A DNA stretch of 56,120 nucleotides from Rodentolepis nana (Eukaryota; Platyhelminthes; Cestoda; Cyclophyllidea; Hymenolepididae), in assembly GCA_900617975.1 (NCBI GenBank), contig UZAE01012036.1, positions 26,060 to 82,179 on the forward strand, given 5' to 3'. Below are positions 25,701 to 37,817 of this stretch, one piece after another. Both the position numbers and the translations under genes were made by a program. Within the stretch, counting starts at the first letter, position 1, and every line of letters begins with the position of its first letter. A model generated the notes under the pieces. It did not search any database and had not been told where the DNA came from. It saw nothing but the letters and a program-made list of their open reading frames with translations.

Positions 25701-28700
25701 ACATCCAAACCGCTCGAAAAAATATTGAAAACACATTAAAAAATATTGTGTAAGCACCATCTTATTGCTTCGATTCAGACGGAAAATTATTTTTTGCCAA
25801 AGAAACCCTTCCATTTTGTTTCATATTGTCTTTCAAGTAGAGCAACCTTGAAATCATATTAAATTAACCAAATTTTGCTCAAATTTGATTTATCGTCCAT
25901 TACGTGGCGATGATAAAGTGAGCCAATTTCAAAATGCTTTACTAACAATTAGGAAGCTGTGATTAAATTCACTTTCAAAAATACTTGAGAGGAAAAGAAT
26001 TTGAAAATTCTTATTGAGATTATTTTATGCAACAAATTCCTCACCTCCTCGTAAATTATCCTTTCTTAAAAAAGTGTTGATTTACTTAAAGAAAATATGA
26101 TAAATAACATTCTTTGTTGTATTTCATGCGCATTAATCGCTCATTTAGAGCACTATGCAGTATCGTTGGCTGTTTGGATCTCTCTTCAATCTCACTAGGC
26201 GCTTTCTTCTCCATAGAACTCCCTCAAAAGCAATATACACTTGATTTCAAAATGCTGAGAATAGAGAAGACTATCCCATGTTAGATGCTAATTCTAGCAC
26301 TTTTATGATACTTGAAGTCTTTAGAATGCGTCAAATTCGTAATACCTCAATAATGTGGAAGCAACACAACTACCAGCATCATATCAGAATATTCCTTGAA
26401 GAAATTAGTGTAACTTGTTTAATTTCCAACTTAAGACCAGAAAATGAGCTTACCAATACTAACGTCAAATGTATCCCTTTCATTATATGCAACAAATCTG
26501 TAATCTCTGATTTAGTAAATGTTTGCTTGTCCTCAAAACATTTTTCTGACGCACCTGATCTCAGTTTATTAATTTTTCTCAACTGTGGCATGTCTAACAT
26601 GACCTCCCATATCAAAAAGTTTTAATACCTAAGGCAAGAAGCCAAGAAGTGTGAAACCATTAACGAACTTGCGAAAAATGGTGAAATTGTGGTATTCTGG
26701 TTTCCACTTCTCTTAATTGTGAGAGCCCTTGTTGTTCGCTTTATAATTGTAATCATAATTCTCTTTTTTGATTCTCAAATGTTTCGACCCGTGACATTTT
26801 TTTAAAAGCTCCAACAACAAAATATTACGAGAAAAAACATAGTTTACATCTAGCACGGAAAGCTTACATCATGACCTTTGATACACAACCTAGCACGCCT
26901 CTGTACTGTACCTGTACCATCAGTGCCCTATTTTTGTGTGCATTTTGTTATTTGGCTTCCATTCTCCTAATATCCACATGCCATTATTCAACTTGGAAAA
27001 TGCTCACTTTGGCTGATTTATTCCTTTGAAAATTCAAGGCCATTTTCGGATAAATGCGACCTAAGAATTACTTAGAATTACGGTTTCGCCCACATACTTG
27101 ATCTAGCCCGGTGATGAAGTAATTTTTGTTTTTATATTTTTTTCAAGAAATCTGAGTTAGTATTAATTGAAAACAATAGAGAAAGTTAAACATAAATTTG
27201 CGTAAATTTTACTATAACTAATACAAGTAATCGTTCAGATATCTTTACTGAATGGGAAATAAGTGTGAACGAGTTATTTATCCTCATGAATGAATAGCAT
27301 AGTGAAAAATCGGTAAATGTCTTGATTGTAAATCAACTGAACCTCGTGTAAGTAATGTTGCAATCTTTCAGTATTAGCGAACAAATGGGGTGATAAATTA
27401 GGCAATTTATCAGTGTAACTAGGTCGATTTTCTGATAACCAATTTCCTGGATCAGTCTGTGATAGAAAATCCTGATGAATACTGACCTTTTTTAACTAAC
27501 GCTTTCTGCTTTAACTTTGCAAATGACATTTCAAAAATGCGAAGCTTTTAAACGTGAAGAAGAATATGTCCAAAAGTGGCAGAATGCGAGACCAGTAAGG
27601 TGGTGAACAGGGGAAAGTCGAAAAAGGTAGTTATTGAAGTCAATAAACGAAGAATTTTAATTTGGCGTAATTTGCAAGACACCGAATTCCACATTTTTTC
27701 ATTATACAGTTACTTCGTAATGGCCTTATGTTCAGGTTTCGTGATTTAGCAATCTGATTCTTGTAAATTTTATTCAAGAAGTGTCTGTAAAACTTATGAA
27801 TTTCAATTTAAGATAATCCGTGGAGAATTGGTGACCGAAGTTCGCACAAACTTCACTTCATGGGCTTATCTCTCTGCTCGTCTCTACGCCGATGATAAAA
27901 TTGAAGTTGAATGGATTATTGGACCCCTTCCACAGATCGGCCATCGTGTTAGTGAAATTATTCTACGCTATCACGTTGAAGGTCCTGGCATTCTACCAAA
28001 TAATCGTGGTAAAGCAATCAAAATTAATCTAGGTTTAAAGCAAGCATTTCAACGTTTTAATTCGTTTATGGTAGCTTTGTTTTAATGAATTTTTCTTTTT
28101 ATTAATTTATTTCTTTAAATTAATGGGGTTTCACTATCTATGATGTGATCAAAATTGAAACATGACAGAAAAATGAACATTTTCTTAATTGGCTAAGAAT
28201 TACTGAAAAGACACGAATTACGGTTGAAACAGTAGATTGACTGAAAACAGATTACTTTAAAAAGACTGAATAATGGATTTCGAAAGAAATTTACAGGCGA
28301 CAGTTTTGGAAGAAACAAACAGATAAAGGGTGCCTGAACTAATTAAAAAATGTCTAAAATTTACAATAATTTCAGTAATTACACCCCTAAAAATCATAAT
28401 CGAACCGATTGGCCATTATTAATTATGTACATTTAGAGCCCGTTAAGATAGTTTATGGTTCCATTAAATTAGATGCTAATGGGTCACTTTTAAGGTGCTC
28501 AATACATTTAGCATGTACAGAAGTAAGGAAGCACCATAGGCAATAGCAAACCGAAATCAATAACAATTGAGTCAAACAATGGGATAAACTTGAGAGGGTC
28601 AAAAGTAAATCAATAACAAAATCGAACAAGCTGAAATCCTATGTCCTTTGTTTTTTAATTTAACTTATGCCTGCTCGCAAATAGCCGAGGTTAAATAGGT

Positions 28701-31700
28701 TTAAATAGAGGGTGAATTATTCCAAACTTGTCAGCAGTCAGGAGTGTAAATGAATGATTTCATCTCTAAAAAATCGCGTTTCGAAGATTAACTTAAACAA
28801 GTTTAGAAAAAAATTCAACTTTAACTTTCAGTTTTGTGCTGTTGGTGAATCACCAACTCAAGTGTAGGTTACCGAGTGAGTTATCGAAATTATGGTTACC
28901 AAAGCTTAGTTCGTTTTTTTTGCCAAAGAGATTTTGAATTAACTTTCTTAATTCATTCAAGTAAAAAAGCGACGTTTAACTTTATTTCACACCTCTTCTT
29001 ATTTATGACATAAAGCTTGCCTCAGTAAACCTGCATACGCCACGCCGAGAAAACCATTGACGAAGAAAACCTGCTTAGTTGCTTTAATTTTATACTTTAC
29101 AGTAATATTAATTTTATTTAGAAATTTCTTTAGGCCCAGGTTAGGAAAGAAAAAATTGCGATATGTTAATGTAAATCCTTGAAGCTAGTAATTAGTGGAA
29201 ACAGTTTTGATTTAATGATGTAATTAATTCAAATGAATAGCAAAGTAAAAATTCTCAGATGTTAGTGTCTTTGTAGTCATTAATAACGAATTTCCAAACT
29301 GAATGATGTTAAAATATTTTTGAAATTTGTATGAGGATTATACATTAAATTTAATCTCAGTTTTTAATTGTATTTAATAATGAAGTATTATTGAATTTCT
29401 TATGTTATAGTCTTAATTTAAATATTCATTCATTTTTTTCATTTTATTTCAATGTCACTTCAGTTAAAGTGATACGACACGGAAGAATTTTAAGCAAAAC
29501 TTTCCTTTCAGTTGAGCAAAATTTCTATTTATCGCTTAATAAAATGAATCCCTATATCGATGCCCCAATGCTGGACCTGTTTCTTGTGAAAATTCCCATC
29601 GAAACACCATCTCCACCCTTCACCTCAAACTATTCTTTTTTACTATTCAGAAAAGTAATGGCAGTACTTGGGGTGATATTTAGAACAGAGGTTAATCCGG
29701 TCACTTTTTTCGTTATTGATGACTCTTTAGGATTAATTATTAAAAAGATATAAATTTTTCATTTCAATATAAATGAGATTGCCTTACTTGGAGGGGGCAA
29801 ACTGTCCTCGTGTTTCTTCATATGATGAGTTCAGCTCCTACAACAGAGGTGGGTGTTTAAGCTATTGCCGTTTAAGTTATCGAACTGATTCCCAATTACA
29901 ATGACGTAGAAATCATTGAGAAGAAATATGACGTTGTGTGTTAGGTACAGAAGATTGTGTGTTTGTAGCAAAGTACTTACTTACTCAAAGCACCTATCCC
30001 CTTAAAAGCTATCAGAATATAGTTATTTTTTTCAAAATCAGATAATCAGATGTGTATTTGGGCCAAAGTGGCGAAACGGGAGAGGAAAAGTGAAAAAAGT
30101 TGAAGGAGGAATTGGTGATTTGAAGGAACATGAACAGGTGTCAGCGCTGGTTGTGTGGGGTCCGGATTGTGATTAAAATGGCGAATTTAAGGACGCCGAG
30201 ATAGGGTTGCTTCGTTTTAGATGAACAGCCATTAAATAACTTCATCTAGCAGAGTCATACCTGGGCATTCACTAGGCTCCTGCAATCACATGCATTTTAG
30301 CCACTAACCTTGAGAAGTATTCAAAGCTTAGAGTGACGTTCCTAGTCATGGATCCTAGTTGTAGGCCAAGCCCATGACTAAGTCGCTTTCACTAATGTCT
30401 GCATTGATTGCAATACCCTTACAACTGCTACTGGCTAAATTGAGGTAATATGTGATATGTTTAAAAGTAATTAGCAGTTTCCGTGATGAAACAGACGCAT
30501 TTTTCCCATTTTAGCAGGATGTTATAGGATGTACAAAAGAACAAATATCAAACTCCAAATCTTTTCTTTTCTCGCCCTAATTTTAGGCATGGAGATCATT
30601 CAGCTTATTTTTAAGTTGTAAGGTATATTCGAACCCCATAAATTTGTCAAGTTTAAATAATTCGGTTAGTGCTAGGTGAGTGTATTCACAATTACACAAA
30701 TTAAAGATCCTTATCTTTGGCCTATTTCAGGAGAGTTCTACACTGACTCCATGGGTAATGACCTCATTCGCCGACAACGACTGGGTACTGAAGATGCCGA
30801 AACTAATTATCCTAAAATGGCCGAGATTATTTCTCCCAACATGTGGGGTCGAGATTCACGTGACTCCCTGAAGAATCATCGCATTGAGGGAAGCTACTTC
30901 CCAGTTGTGAATCGCATCATGATCAAAGGAACAACGTATGTCTTCGCAGTATACACTGACCGATCCGAAGGAGGTTCAAGTTTGGCAGACGGAGACATTG
31001 AACTCATGCTCCACAGAGCAACTACTGTTGACGATGGCTTGGGTGTTGGTGAGCCACTCAATGAACGGGCATATGGTGAAGGTGAGTTCTTTCTAAATAA
31101 ATGTCACCACCCATCAAGACAATTTTTACTCTACCTGGCTTGGCTAGATTGAAGACAACCTGGAGTCGCACTTACGAGAAACGCACTTCCTACCACATTT
31201 TGTGTTGACCAGAATTTGTAAATGTGATTGGTTGCACATCACTGCTTGTTCACTGATTTTAGCCATTCCCGTTGACCACTGCTCCACACCTTCTATTAAA
31301 CTAGCGCTAACTGCCATTAGTCTAAATATCTAAGAAGGCTGACCAATCATGATAGCTTATCTCTATTCTTAATATCTTATATCATATCTAGCGCGTTTGT
31401 AGACATGAATGATGCCATGGTCTACAAATATTCCCAAGTACAAGAGTTCGTTGAAGTTGATTGTTGATTCAATTTTCTTAATTGATGTTACTGATCTTCT
31501 TCTTTTGCCAAATTAGAGGTAATAAGCCTTTTGCACAGCCTGAAAGTAGGAGGGTTCAGTAGGAGGTAGGACGGAAGCTGGCACTTCCAAGAATTTATTT
31601 GAGAATTCAGAAAATAGATGAGAAATTTTGCCAATATTTTGACTTAACAGATGTCAGCCAAATACGTTGCTACTGAAGAATCAGAAATAGTCGAATGTAA

Positions 31701-34571
31701 CATCCTAGTCGGACAGCTCGAAACTCCAACAGTCACCAATAGCTTGGACAATTGAAACAGCAGTTGACCGACTCTAGATCGTGGCAAATGGTCGTAGTCG
31801 CTGCCTCTTAACTTGGCCTATTTGAATGATTTTGATTAATCTTTCCTCCTTTATTCTCTTACAGATCTTGTTGTCATATCATTCTAGAGTGCCTTGTCTA
31901 AGCCACAATTTCTACAAAACTCCCAATATATTAGGAAGACCTTAAACAAAAGTTGAGATTCAAATTCATTACTAAGTCAGTAATTCTCAAAGCTCCATCA
32001 TGTGTTTGTTGTGTTAGGCTGGCTTAATGTAGTTAGTTCCCAAGTTATCAATTCAAAATGGTAAATTAAATCACGGATTGCATGTGGGTCACATGTTCGA
32101 CTTGTTTATAAAGTGTGCCGTCTAGAACAGGGAACATTTTTTAGCAAAACCAGAGCGCGTAACCTACAAAGTATAGCTTTGAATCTAAACAAGATCTTAA
32201 ATTTTTGTGAAATCATGTAAACATCGTATTCTGACGATCTGGGAGAACTTCCGTGAATTATCACAGAATGTTTTAGGTCAGTTGGATCAATAGCGGCTAC
32301 GAAATTTCGCGTCTTATTGGTGGTAAAATCGACCACATTCGATGCCAAAAAAGGAAGTACAAAAATGCTTTGAACGAAATTCGTTCACAACACACTGCAT
32401 GCTTGTACATTAGTTCGAGTTAATAGATAACATGTGGTCAGTTCATACTCGATTTAAATTTTGATCTGAAAATGAAAATATGAGGTTCCCATATGGCATT
32501 TACCTAACTTCAAGAAAAGCAGGATTTGCAAGATCTATTCCCAAATAGTCATGTCATCAGTATATTCGCAAACTTTCCATTTCTGATGATCATTTTTCAA
32601 GATTCACACCCAAAATTCCATTGCAATCATTTTTACAGTGTATTTACACTGGTGTAAACTGAGTTTTTTCCTAATAAAGTGAAGAAAAGTCCTCGTAGCC
32701 TTATAAAAAGCCGCTTTTCTTCTTGTCTTGAGCAATGGCATGACTTGCTGGACAACTTAGCTTCCCAAGGGAGGGAGGCTTTACTCTGGCATGGAGTTTC
32801 AACTCAGATGCCCATTTTACAAGTGGCCAATGAAATAGAACTGACGTCAAAATATGTTTGACAAGAAAAGCTTAAAATTCTTTTTAGAAGAGAGGTGGGG
32901 GTATGGGCGAGGGATTGGTCCAATTCTTTCGATGATTTGTGGTCCCTTCGTATGGAGACTGTTTAACAGTAACTTGCACTTGTTGCTGCTGCTTCGAAAA
33001 CTTGCGTTTGGAAAACTCCTTCAATAGAGTTTGAAATGAACAAGTATTACATCGCTTTCACTTTCGCAGTCAGAGAGATATTGATTTTTTAAAATCAACT
33101 CACTTCATATTGAGGCCTTTAATTAAACTACACTTCTTAGTCAATCTATCTAAATATCGTAAGGCGATAACCGAAGTTGGATCCTATCACAATCAATATT
33201 TAGATTATTTATTAAATTTCAGCGTTTTCTTAATAGTAATGATTAATTAAGGCTTTATCACTGTTTTTACTATTACACTTTATGCCACTGTAATTAAAGA
33301 ATGTTCAAATAATGCACAGCCTGTGACATTAGTACATTTCAGCTTTACTTTGTCCTTGTTTAACAAGGCATAATTTATTGCTTGAAGAAATAACAAAAGT
33401 CCGCCAGTTTCCAATGGAGATAAGTTATTGTGTTCTCTGATACGCCATGTAACGAGTCAAGTTAGTTACTCGCTATTGGTTTAGAAGCAGCAAGAACTGA
33501 CAATGGACAGAAGAATTGTAAATTCTCTCTCATCTACGAAGTTGATGTGAGAGCAGATAATTTGCTGCTAATATCACTACCATCAAATAGATACTCTTGG
33601 TGAAGAAAATAGTTTTAATTTATAAAGTTTCTAAAAAGATCTAAACATGAATACACCAAGTAACCTCCGCAGACAAAGTCCAATATTGAAACAAGGAGCA
33701 TTATATAACATATCAACCAGAGATAAAATGAAGATCCTCCGAAGACATGACTTTATTCACAAATTATAACCGTTTTTATCTAAATTCGTGCAATTTCTTT
33801 ACACCTTCTCACAACTAATACTAAAAAAGACTACTTTGTCTGTTGAATGTATTTAATTAGGACAGGGCAGCATTCAACATATCTGTTATTCGACGTCACC
33901 TACTTTTTTTGATCACTTTGAATAGATTCAAATGTGACCTTTCGTGTTCGGATAATATTAACAAGCGGGCTGTAATAGATATTCTCTACTTACTATATCT
34001 CAGTACGTATTCTCCTATCAGAGATTTATAAATTTCGACCTAATCGCCATCTTCCTCTTAAGGTATCGTTGTCAGAGGCGTTCATCGGCTTGTACTTGAC
34101 GAAGTTTCAAAGGTTAACCAAATAGACGTCCGACTAGCTCAAGAAGTCTCTCGACCTCCATCCCTCTTCTTTAAAGATCGTTCCAACGACTCACGCTCAG
34201 CCGACCGCTCGGCCAAATACTCCATTCTCACCAAAAGCCTACCACAGTTCCTCCACCTGCTAACAGTCCAACAATGGCCCGTAGAAGGTGATCTAACGAT
34301 AAAAAATCAACTTCTTGTCAGATTTCAACATGTCGGGACAGTTGAGGTGGGACCAATAAGGTTTGAACTCAGTGACGCCTTCACCTTGGGCAGGGTAGCT
34401 AAGGCGACAGAAATGACCATCACAGCTAATCAATTAGTCAGAAATGCCAAAATGAATAGCCTTGTGTGGCCAGATGGATCCGAAAGGACTTTCGAAAGAG
34501 CGATAAACGGCAACTCCACGCAAGTGACACTACAACCCGGGGAAACGAAGACTTTTATTCTGTTTTTGTGA
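16783..34571 (+). CDS. MAN2B1: Lysosomal alpha-mannosidase (glycoside hydrolase family 38)
   Basis: Six exons with agreeing phases: 16783-18009, 22806-23461, 23710-23917, 27813-28008, 30731-31081, 34063-34571. They total 3147 nt and 1048 aa, close to the usual length of about 1000. The enzyme removes alpha-linked mannose from N-glycans in lysosomes. An N-terminal hydrophobic segment (about aa 11-30) fits a signal peptide; a second in-frame ATG at 16813 would give a more compact one. The zinc/catalytic motif HTHDDVGW is at aa 52-59. The nucleophile motif WQIDPFGHARQQ (Asp178) and ALGGWSMNDEA are intact. QHHDAVTGT, carrying the last expected zinc-ligand histidine, lies in exon 2. The C-terminal beta domains contain SGAYVFR, VEWIIGPLP, FYTDSMGNDLIRR and TDRSEGGSSLADGDIELM. 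Introns 1, 3, 4 and 5 are 2.7-4.8 kb, intron 2 is 248 bp. Confidence 0.96.
18010..22805 (+). other. Mannosidase intron 1
   Basis: A 4.8-kb phase-0 intron. No nested gene, tRNA or copy of the interspersed repeat was seen. A homopyrimidine stretch (C/T only, CCCTCC-type) lies at about 22260-22292. Confidence 0.7.
24819..25065 (+). repeat. 247-bp direct repeat, copy 1 (mannosidase intron 3)
   Basis: Nearly identical to 26541-26787: I see three mismatches over 247 bp (TT/CC near position 14 of the unit and T/G near its end). It starts tttttctgacgca and ends at ttcga. Flanks on both sides differ completely, so the borders are sharp. Confidence 0.93.
26541..26787 (+). repeat. 247-bp direct repeat, copy 2 (mannosidase intron 3)
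   Basis: Second copy of the unit at 24819-25065, same orientation, with 1475 bp of unrelated sequence between the copies. It has no conserved ORF, no terminal inverted repeat and no target-site duplication that I can see. Confidence 0.93.
28009..34062 (+). other. Mannosidase introns 4 and 5
   Basis: Intron 4 (28009-30730, phase 1) and intron 5 (31082-34062, phase 1) flank exon 5. Both are AT-rich. I see no coding sequence, repeat copy or RNA gene in them. Confidence 0.65.
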
Positions 34572-35330
34572 AACCTTAATTGCCCTACTCCCATCCCCAT
34601 CTCTTAACTGATATTAAAAAGCGAAAATGCATAACCTGACTGCGTTGAATCACAACGGCAAATTCATGTTAAACTAAATTCCCATCATTAAATATTTTCA
34701 CTAATCCGATAAAGAGTACTAAACTGGAAGAGAATTGGAACTTTACACCGACGTTAGTACGGAACAGGCCATAAATTTTAGATCGATCCAGGAACTTTGG
34801 TGTACTTCAAATGGTAAAGTAATAGAATTGTGAACAAAGTAAATAAAGGTTAACGGTTATGTTATAAAATGTCAAAAGAAACAACAGGCAGGGAAATACG
34901 CGTTTCTCGCTCCTAAAGCTATAAGGGATCCAAAAATTACAAACCTGTGTTAAATCACTTCTTGTTAATTTCCCAATAAACGACACGGTATTGATAACGA
35001 AGCTTCCACATATCTCATCCGCATTAAAACTATTCTACAGGAGACCAGAACAAGTTTTACAAAGTTATCACAAGAAATAGCTAAGAAACTATCAGAAATA
35101 AAACAGAAAAGATATTCAAACAAAATAAGATAAAAATCAAAGCAAATGAAACCCAGAATAATCGAGTAATTCATAATAATCATTATAATAGATAATTTCC
35201 GAAGCATAAAAGTAAAACAGGCGGTTTGGGAAGATTTAAAACCGATGAGAAGAATCAACCCAAAAAATCATAAAAGCGTATAATTGCACAGCTACATTCT
35301 ATTGAAATTGACAAAACTCTACAAGGCATA
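34572..35330. other. 3' flank of the mannosidase, convergent with a small gene
   Basis: No coding sequence. An AATAAA at 34842-34847, 271 nt after the mannosidase stop, is a plausible poly(A) signal. The next gene is on the opposite strand and ends at 35331. Confidence 0.55.
34842..34847 (+). terminator. Candidate poly(A) signal of the mannosidase
   Basis: AATAAA in the context gtaaataaagg. An ATTAAA-like hexamer nearer the stop (about 34611) is an alternative. Confidence 0.5.
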
Positions 35331-35609
35331 CTAATGATGTCCAATTTTCTGGACGGGAATTTCGTTGGGATTGAATGGATCATAGTTATGAGTCAGTTTC
35401 TTCTTGATAAAGTGGGCTTTGTAGAGAAGATAAACACCGAGGGGCAAGAATACTGGCATTGAGAGGACGTAGTAACGAACGAAAGTGTTGTTCTGATAAT
35501 ACCATGCATACGGGAATTGCCTAATGCGAGAAGCTACTGTCCAGGGATAGACAGGGTGTCTGCTACCACTTTTCATGTAAGCTTCCAACTTCTTTGCGTA
35601 CTCAAGCAT
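35331..35609 (-). CDS. Small single-pass membrane protein (possibly mitochondrial)
   Basis: An uninterrupted frame of 92 codons from ATG at 35609. The N-terminal part is basic and aromatic (MLEYAKKLEAYMKSGSRHPV, then PWTVASRIRQFPYAWYY). A hydrophobic segment VLSMPVFLPLGVYLLYKAHF (about aa 50-69) is followed by KKKL and a polar C-terminus ending KIGHH. This architecture is common among accessory subunits of respiratory complexes (for example NDUFB-type), but no specific family is recognised. The frame stays open about 25 codons upstream without an ATG (LLIGYSYITAACLLSFGLW), so an upstream exon adding a second membrane segment cannot be excluded. An acceptor-like gtttaag directly before the ATG would also suit trans-splicing. 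Confidence 0.6.
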   Translation of the reverse strand: MLEYAKKLEAYMKSGSRHPVYPWTVASRIRQFPYAWYYQNNTFVRYYVLSMPVFLPLGVYLLYKAHFIKKKLTHNYDPFNPNEIPVQKIGHH

Positions 35610-37079
35610 CTTAAACAACCAGAGCCCAAAACTCAGTAAACAGGCGGCAGTAATGTAAGAATAGCCAATAAGAAGCGAGAAAAGATTTGTTGTAATTAAT
35701 TATAAGAATTTGCCTTTAAATTATATTTAGCTTCAAATAATAGTCTCTCTATATCGATATATTTTTTTAATATTGCTGATTTTGGCGTTAAATGTTCTCT
35801 ATTACTAGTTCTTAAACGTATCTACCACAAAAAAGTTTCCCATAATGATACTTTCTAATTTATTTAATTATTGGAAGATAAATTCTAATGATAATCCAGT
35901 TATGAATTTAGTGCATCTAAAATTTTATTTGCAGTTATGATCAATCGTTAATCTACCTATGTCCCGTTCTATTATACAAACAACCAAGTCGGTATAGTGT
36001 TGCTTGTTGATCTTCATTAGTAATTGATATGTATTCTAAAGGAAAAGTTTGCAAAGCTTACTGCTTTTGCCGGCGTGTATCTTGTTATTTATTTTATATG
36101 TATTTATACAAGCTTCACTCAAAACGATCGACCAGGGTTACTTTTGTTGAGCTTTAGTTATATCCATCGCAACTTCACTTTGAGCGCAAAAGCTGGGTAC
36201 ACGATTTCTTTTATTTTAAAATAAGTTCGTGCTTTGGCATTTTTTTCACAGAGCAGAACATCATAGTGAGAACAATTCGAGGGGAGTTGGGGGGGAGAAA
36301 CGTGCTTCTCAGATGTGAAGAGGCAGATGGACACAAATTCTGAGAAAAAGTAAAATGAGTACTGTTGAATTAGTCGAATCTGACGTACGGTGGGGGCGTG
36401 GTAGTTTGAAGTCAGAAGTCATTAGCCGGTTTGTAGACTTTTTGCCGTATGAGTATACGTTGCCCAGGGTGCTCCAAGTATAGGAAAGTCTATCGCGCCC
36501 CCCACGTATTTATAAATTTACTGAAAAATCCTATTTATACATATCTTGAGATTAAATACGCTCTTATAATTCTATTGGTTTCAATCCATCATTCTTATTT
36601 AATAATAGAATATTCTTCTATAAACCAAATTAGAAAATTCTGATGATTCCATTCAAAAAATTTTTCAAAGTGCTAAGAGGTTCGGATGAAAGTTCCAGCT
36701 TTATTATGCATGGGATAACAATTAGTCAATGACCGTTGTCATATACATTAAAAGAAATCAAATCATGATTTCCATTAAGGACGTATATTAAAAAGCTCTT
36801 CTATTCAAAAAGAGAAAACCAAGCGAATCTTATTCTCCAGCTAAATGTAAATAAATATCTAGTCCGAAAAAGTTCTCAATATCAAATATTATAATATTAT
36901 TCCTTGCATTCAAACATGAAATAAATAGAGTCATATAACATATGAAATTCTCAATAGCTTTTTAATGTTTATTTGCTTAGTGAAGTTCTTCATTATATTT
37001 TAAATGATTAGTTTGGTCGCATCAGTATCTTATGTTTATCTCGGGCCCGCTTCAGTATTCTGCGTCCTTGCGGTTTTTA
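35610..37079. other. Intergenic region with a repeat copy
   Basis: It lies between the divergent starts of the small membrane protein and PMF1. It contains repeat copy E (36249-36503) and otherwise only AT-rich sequence without supported exons. Confidence 0.6.
36249..36503 (-). mobile_element. Interspersed repeat, copy E
   Basis: Sense orientation minus. The copy lacks the A-rich 3' tail region (it begins within the cacagag motif) but keeps the 5' region at 36433-36503. There P2 is nearly intact and P3 reads TCC/GGA instead of the family's ACC/GGT, so pairing is kept despite two changes. TGGGCAAC and the hairpin CGTAT...ATACG are intact. Confidence 0.85.
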
Positions 37080-37664
37080 ATGGGGGATCGGTGTCCCGAT
37101 GCCGGTGAGCAGCTTGTTGAGGCTACAGAAAAGATTGCGGAAACACTTTCGTCTTATTTTAGGTAACTCTATTAATTTAAATAACAATTAGCCTTAAATT
37201 AAACAAATCGTGCTCAAAGTTGAAAAATATTGACCCAGAATGGTTTGACAGTATGTTAACGGGGATCATTAACGAATTCAGACTTAAATCTACGGTGAGT
37301 TGCTTTTACCTTTACGAATTAGGTTCTTTTTAGTCAGAAATCAAGGATCTAATTGAGCTCATGGAAGTGTCTAAAAGAGCAGCAATAATTCATGAGGCCA
37401 ACACAAAATGTATAGTTAAGCGCCCATGGTAAGTGATTATTCCTAATTTTATGACTTAGGCGACCGTCTGGAAATCCTGAGAGGGATACAAACGCTCACA
37501 TTTATGAAATGGAAAAAGAATATCACAAAATGATCTCTTCTGAAACGCAGAATCGTTATCGTTCGCTAAAGGCTAAAATTTCTGAGCTAAGGTCCTCTCG
37601 ACGCACAAAAATCAGGTCTCTTGAATCGCTTGAGGAAATTGCAGCACTGTTTGAGGATGTTTGA
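37080..37664 (+). CDS. PMF1: Polyamine-modulated factor 1 / Nnf1, MIS12 kinetochore complex subunit
   Basis: Four exons: 37080-37162, 37192-37294, 37334-37428, 37460-37664. They are separated by introns of 29, 39 and 31 bp, phases agree throughout, and the protein is 161 aa. The diagnostic match is the motif WRPSGNPERD followed by a C-terminal coiled coil, corresponding to WRPSG-x-PE-x-D of animal PMF1. Upstream helices also line up in order (a conserved C-x-x-LK...F-x-x-x-L...EI region, then EVSKRAAIIHEA). PMF1/Nnf1 is part of the MIS12 complex, which links centromeric chromatin to the NDC80 complex at kinetochores. The protein is somewhat shorter than the human one (about 205 aa), mainly at both ends. 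It converges with the minus-strand gene ending at 37818; the two stops are 153 bp apart. Confidence 0.8.
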
Positions 37665-37817
37665 AATTATCTATCTTTTGTGATTTGTGTTTTTTTACCT
37701 AAACTTGGTAGCTTCCCTTTTATTCCAAAACTTACCATTCTTCAATTGAATTGTGTATGTGTTCATTGGCTAAATGTACAAAAGTAAAGTTATGTTTAAT
37801 GAATTTTTTGTGGTGTA

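Noticed and set aside
26278..26625. Open frame of 115 codons in mannosidase intron 3
   Set aside because: Overlaps the second 247-bp repeat, has a simple AT-driven composition and no splice or start context. The corresponding frame is not preserved in the first repeat copy beyond the shared segment.
24819..26787. The two 247-bp direct repeats as LTRs of a miniature LTR retrotransposon (TRIM)
   Set aside because: The repeats lack TG...CA ends. The sequence after the first copy does not give a convincing tRNA primer site, there is no polypurine tract before the second, and the outer flanks show no short duplication.
29391..29753. 120-codon open frame in mannosidase intron 4
   Set aside because: Composition dominated by Phe, Leu, Ile and Asn as expected of AT-rich intron; no domain and no splice support.
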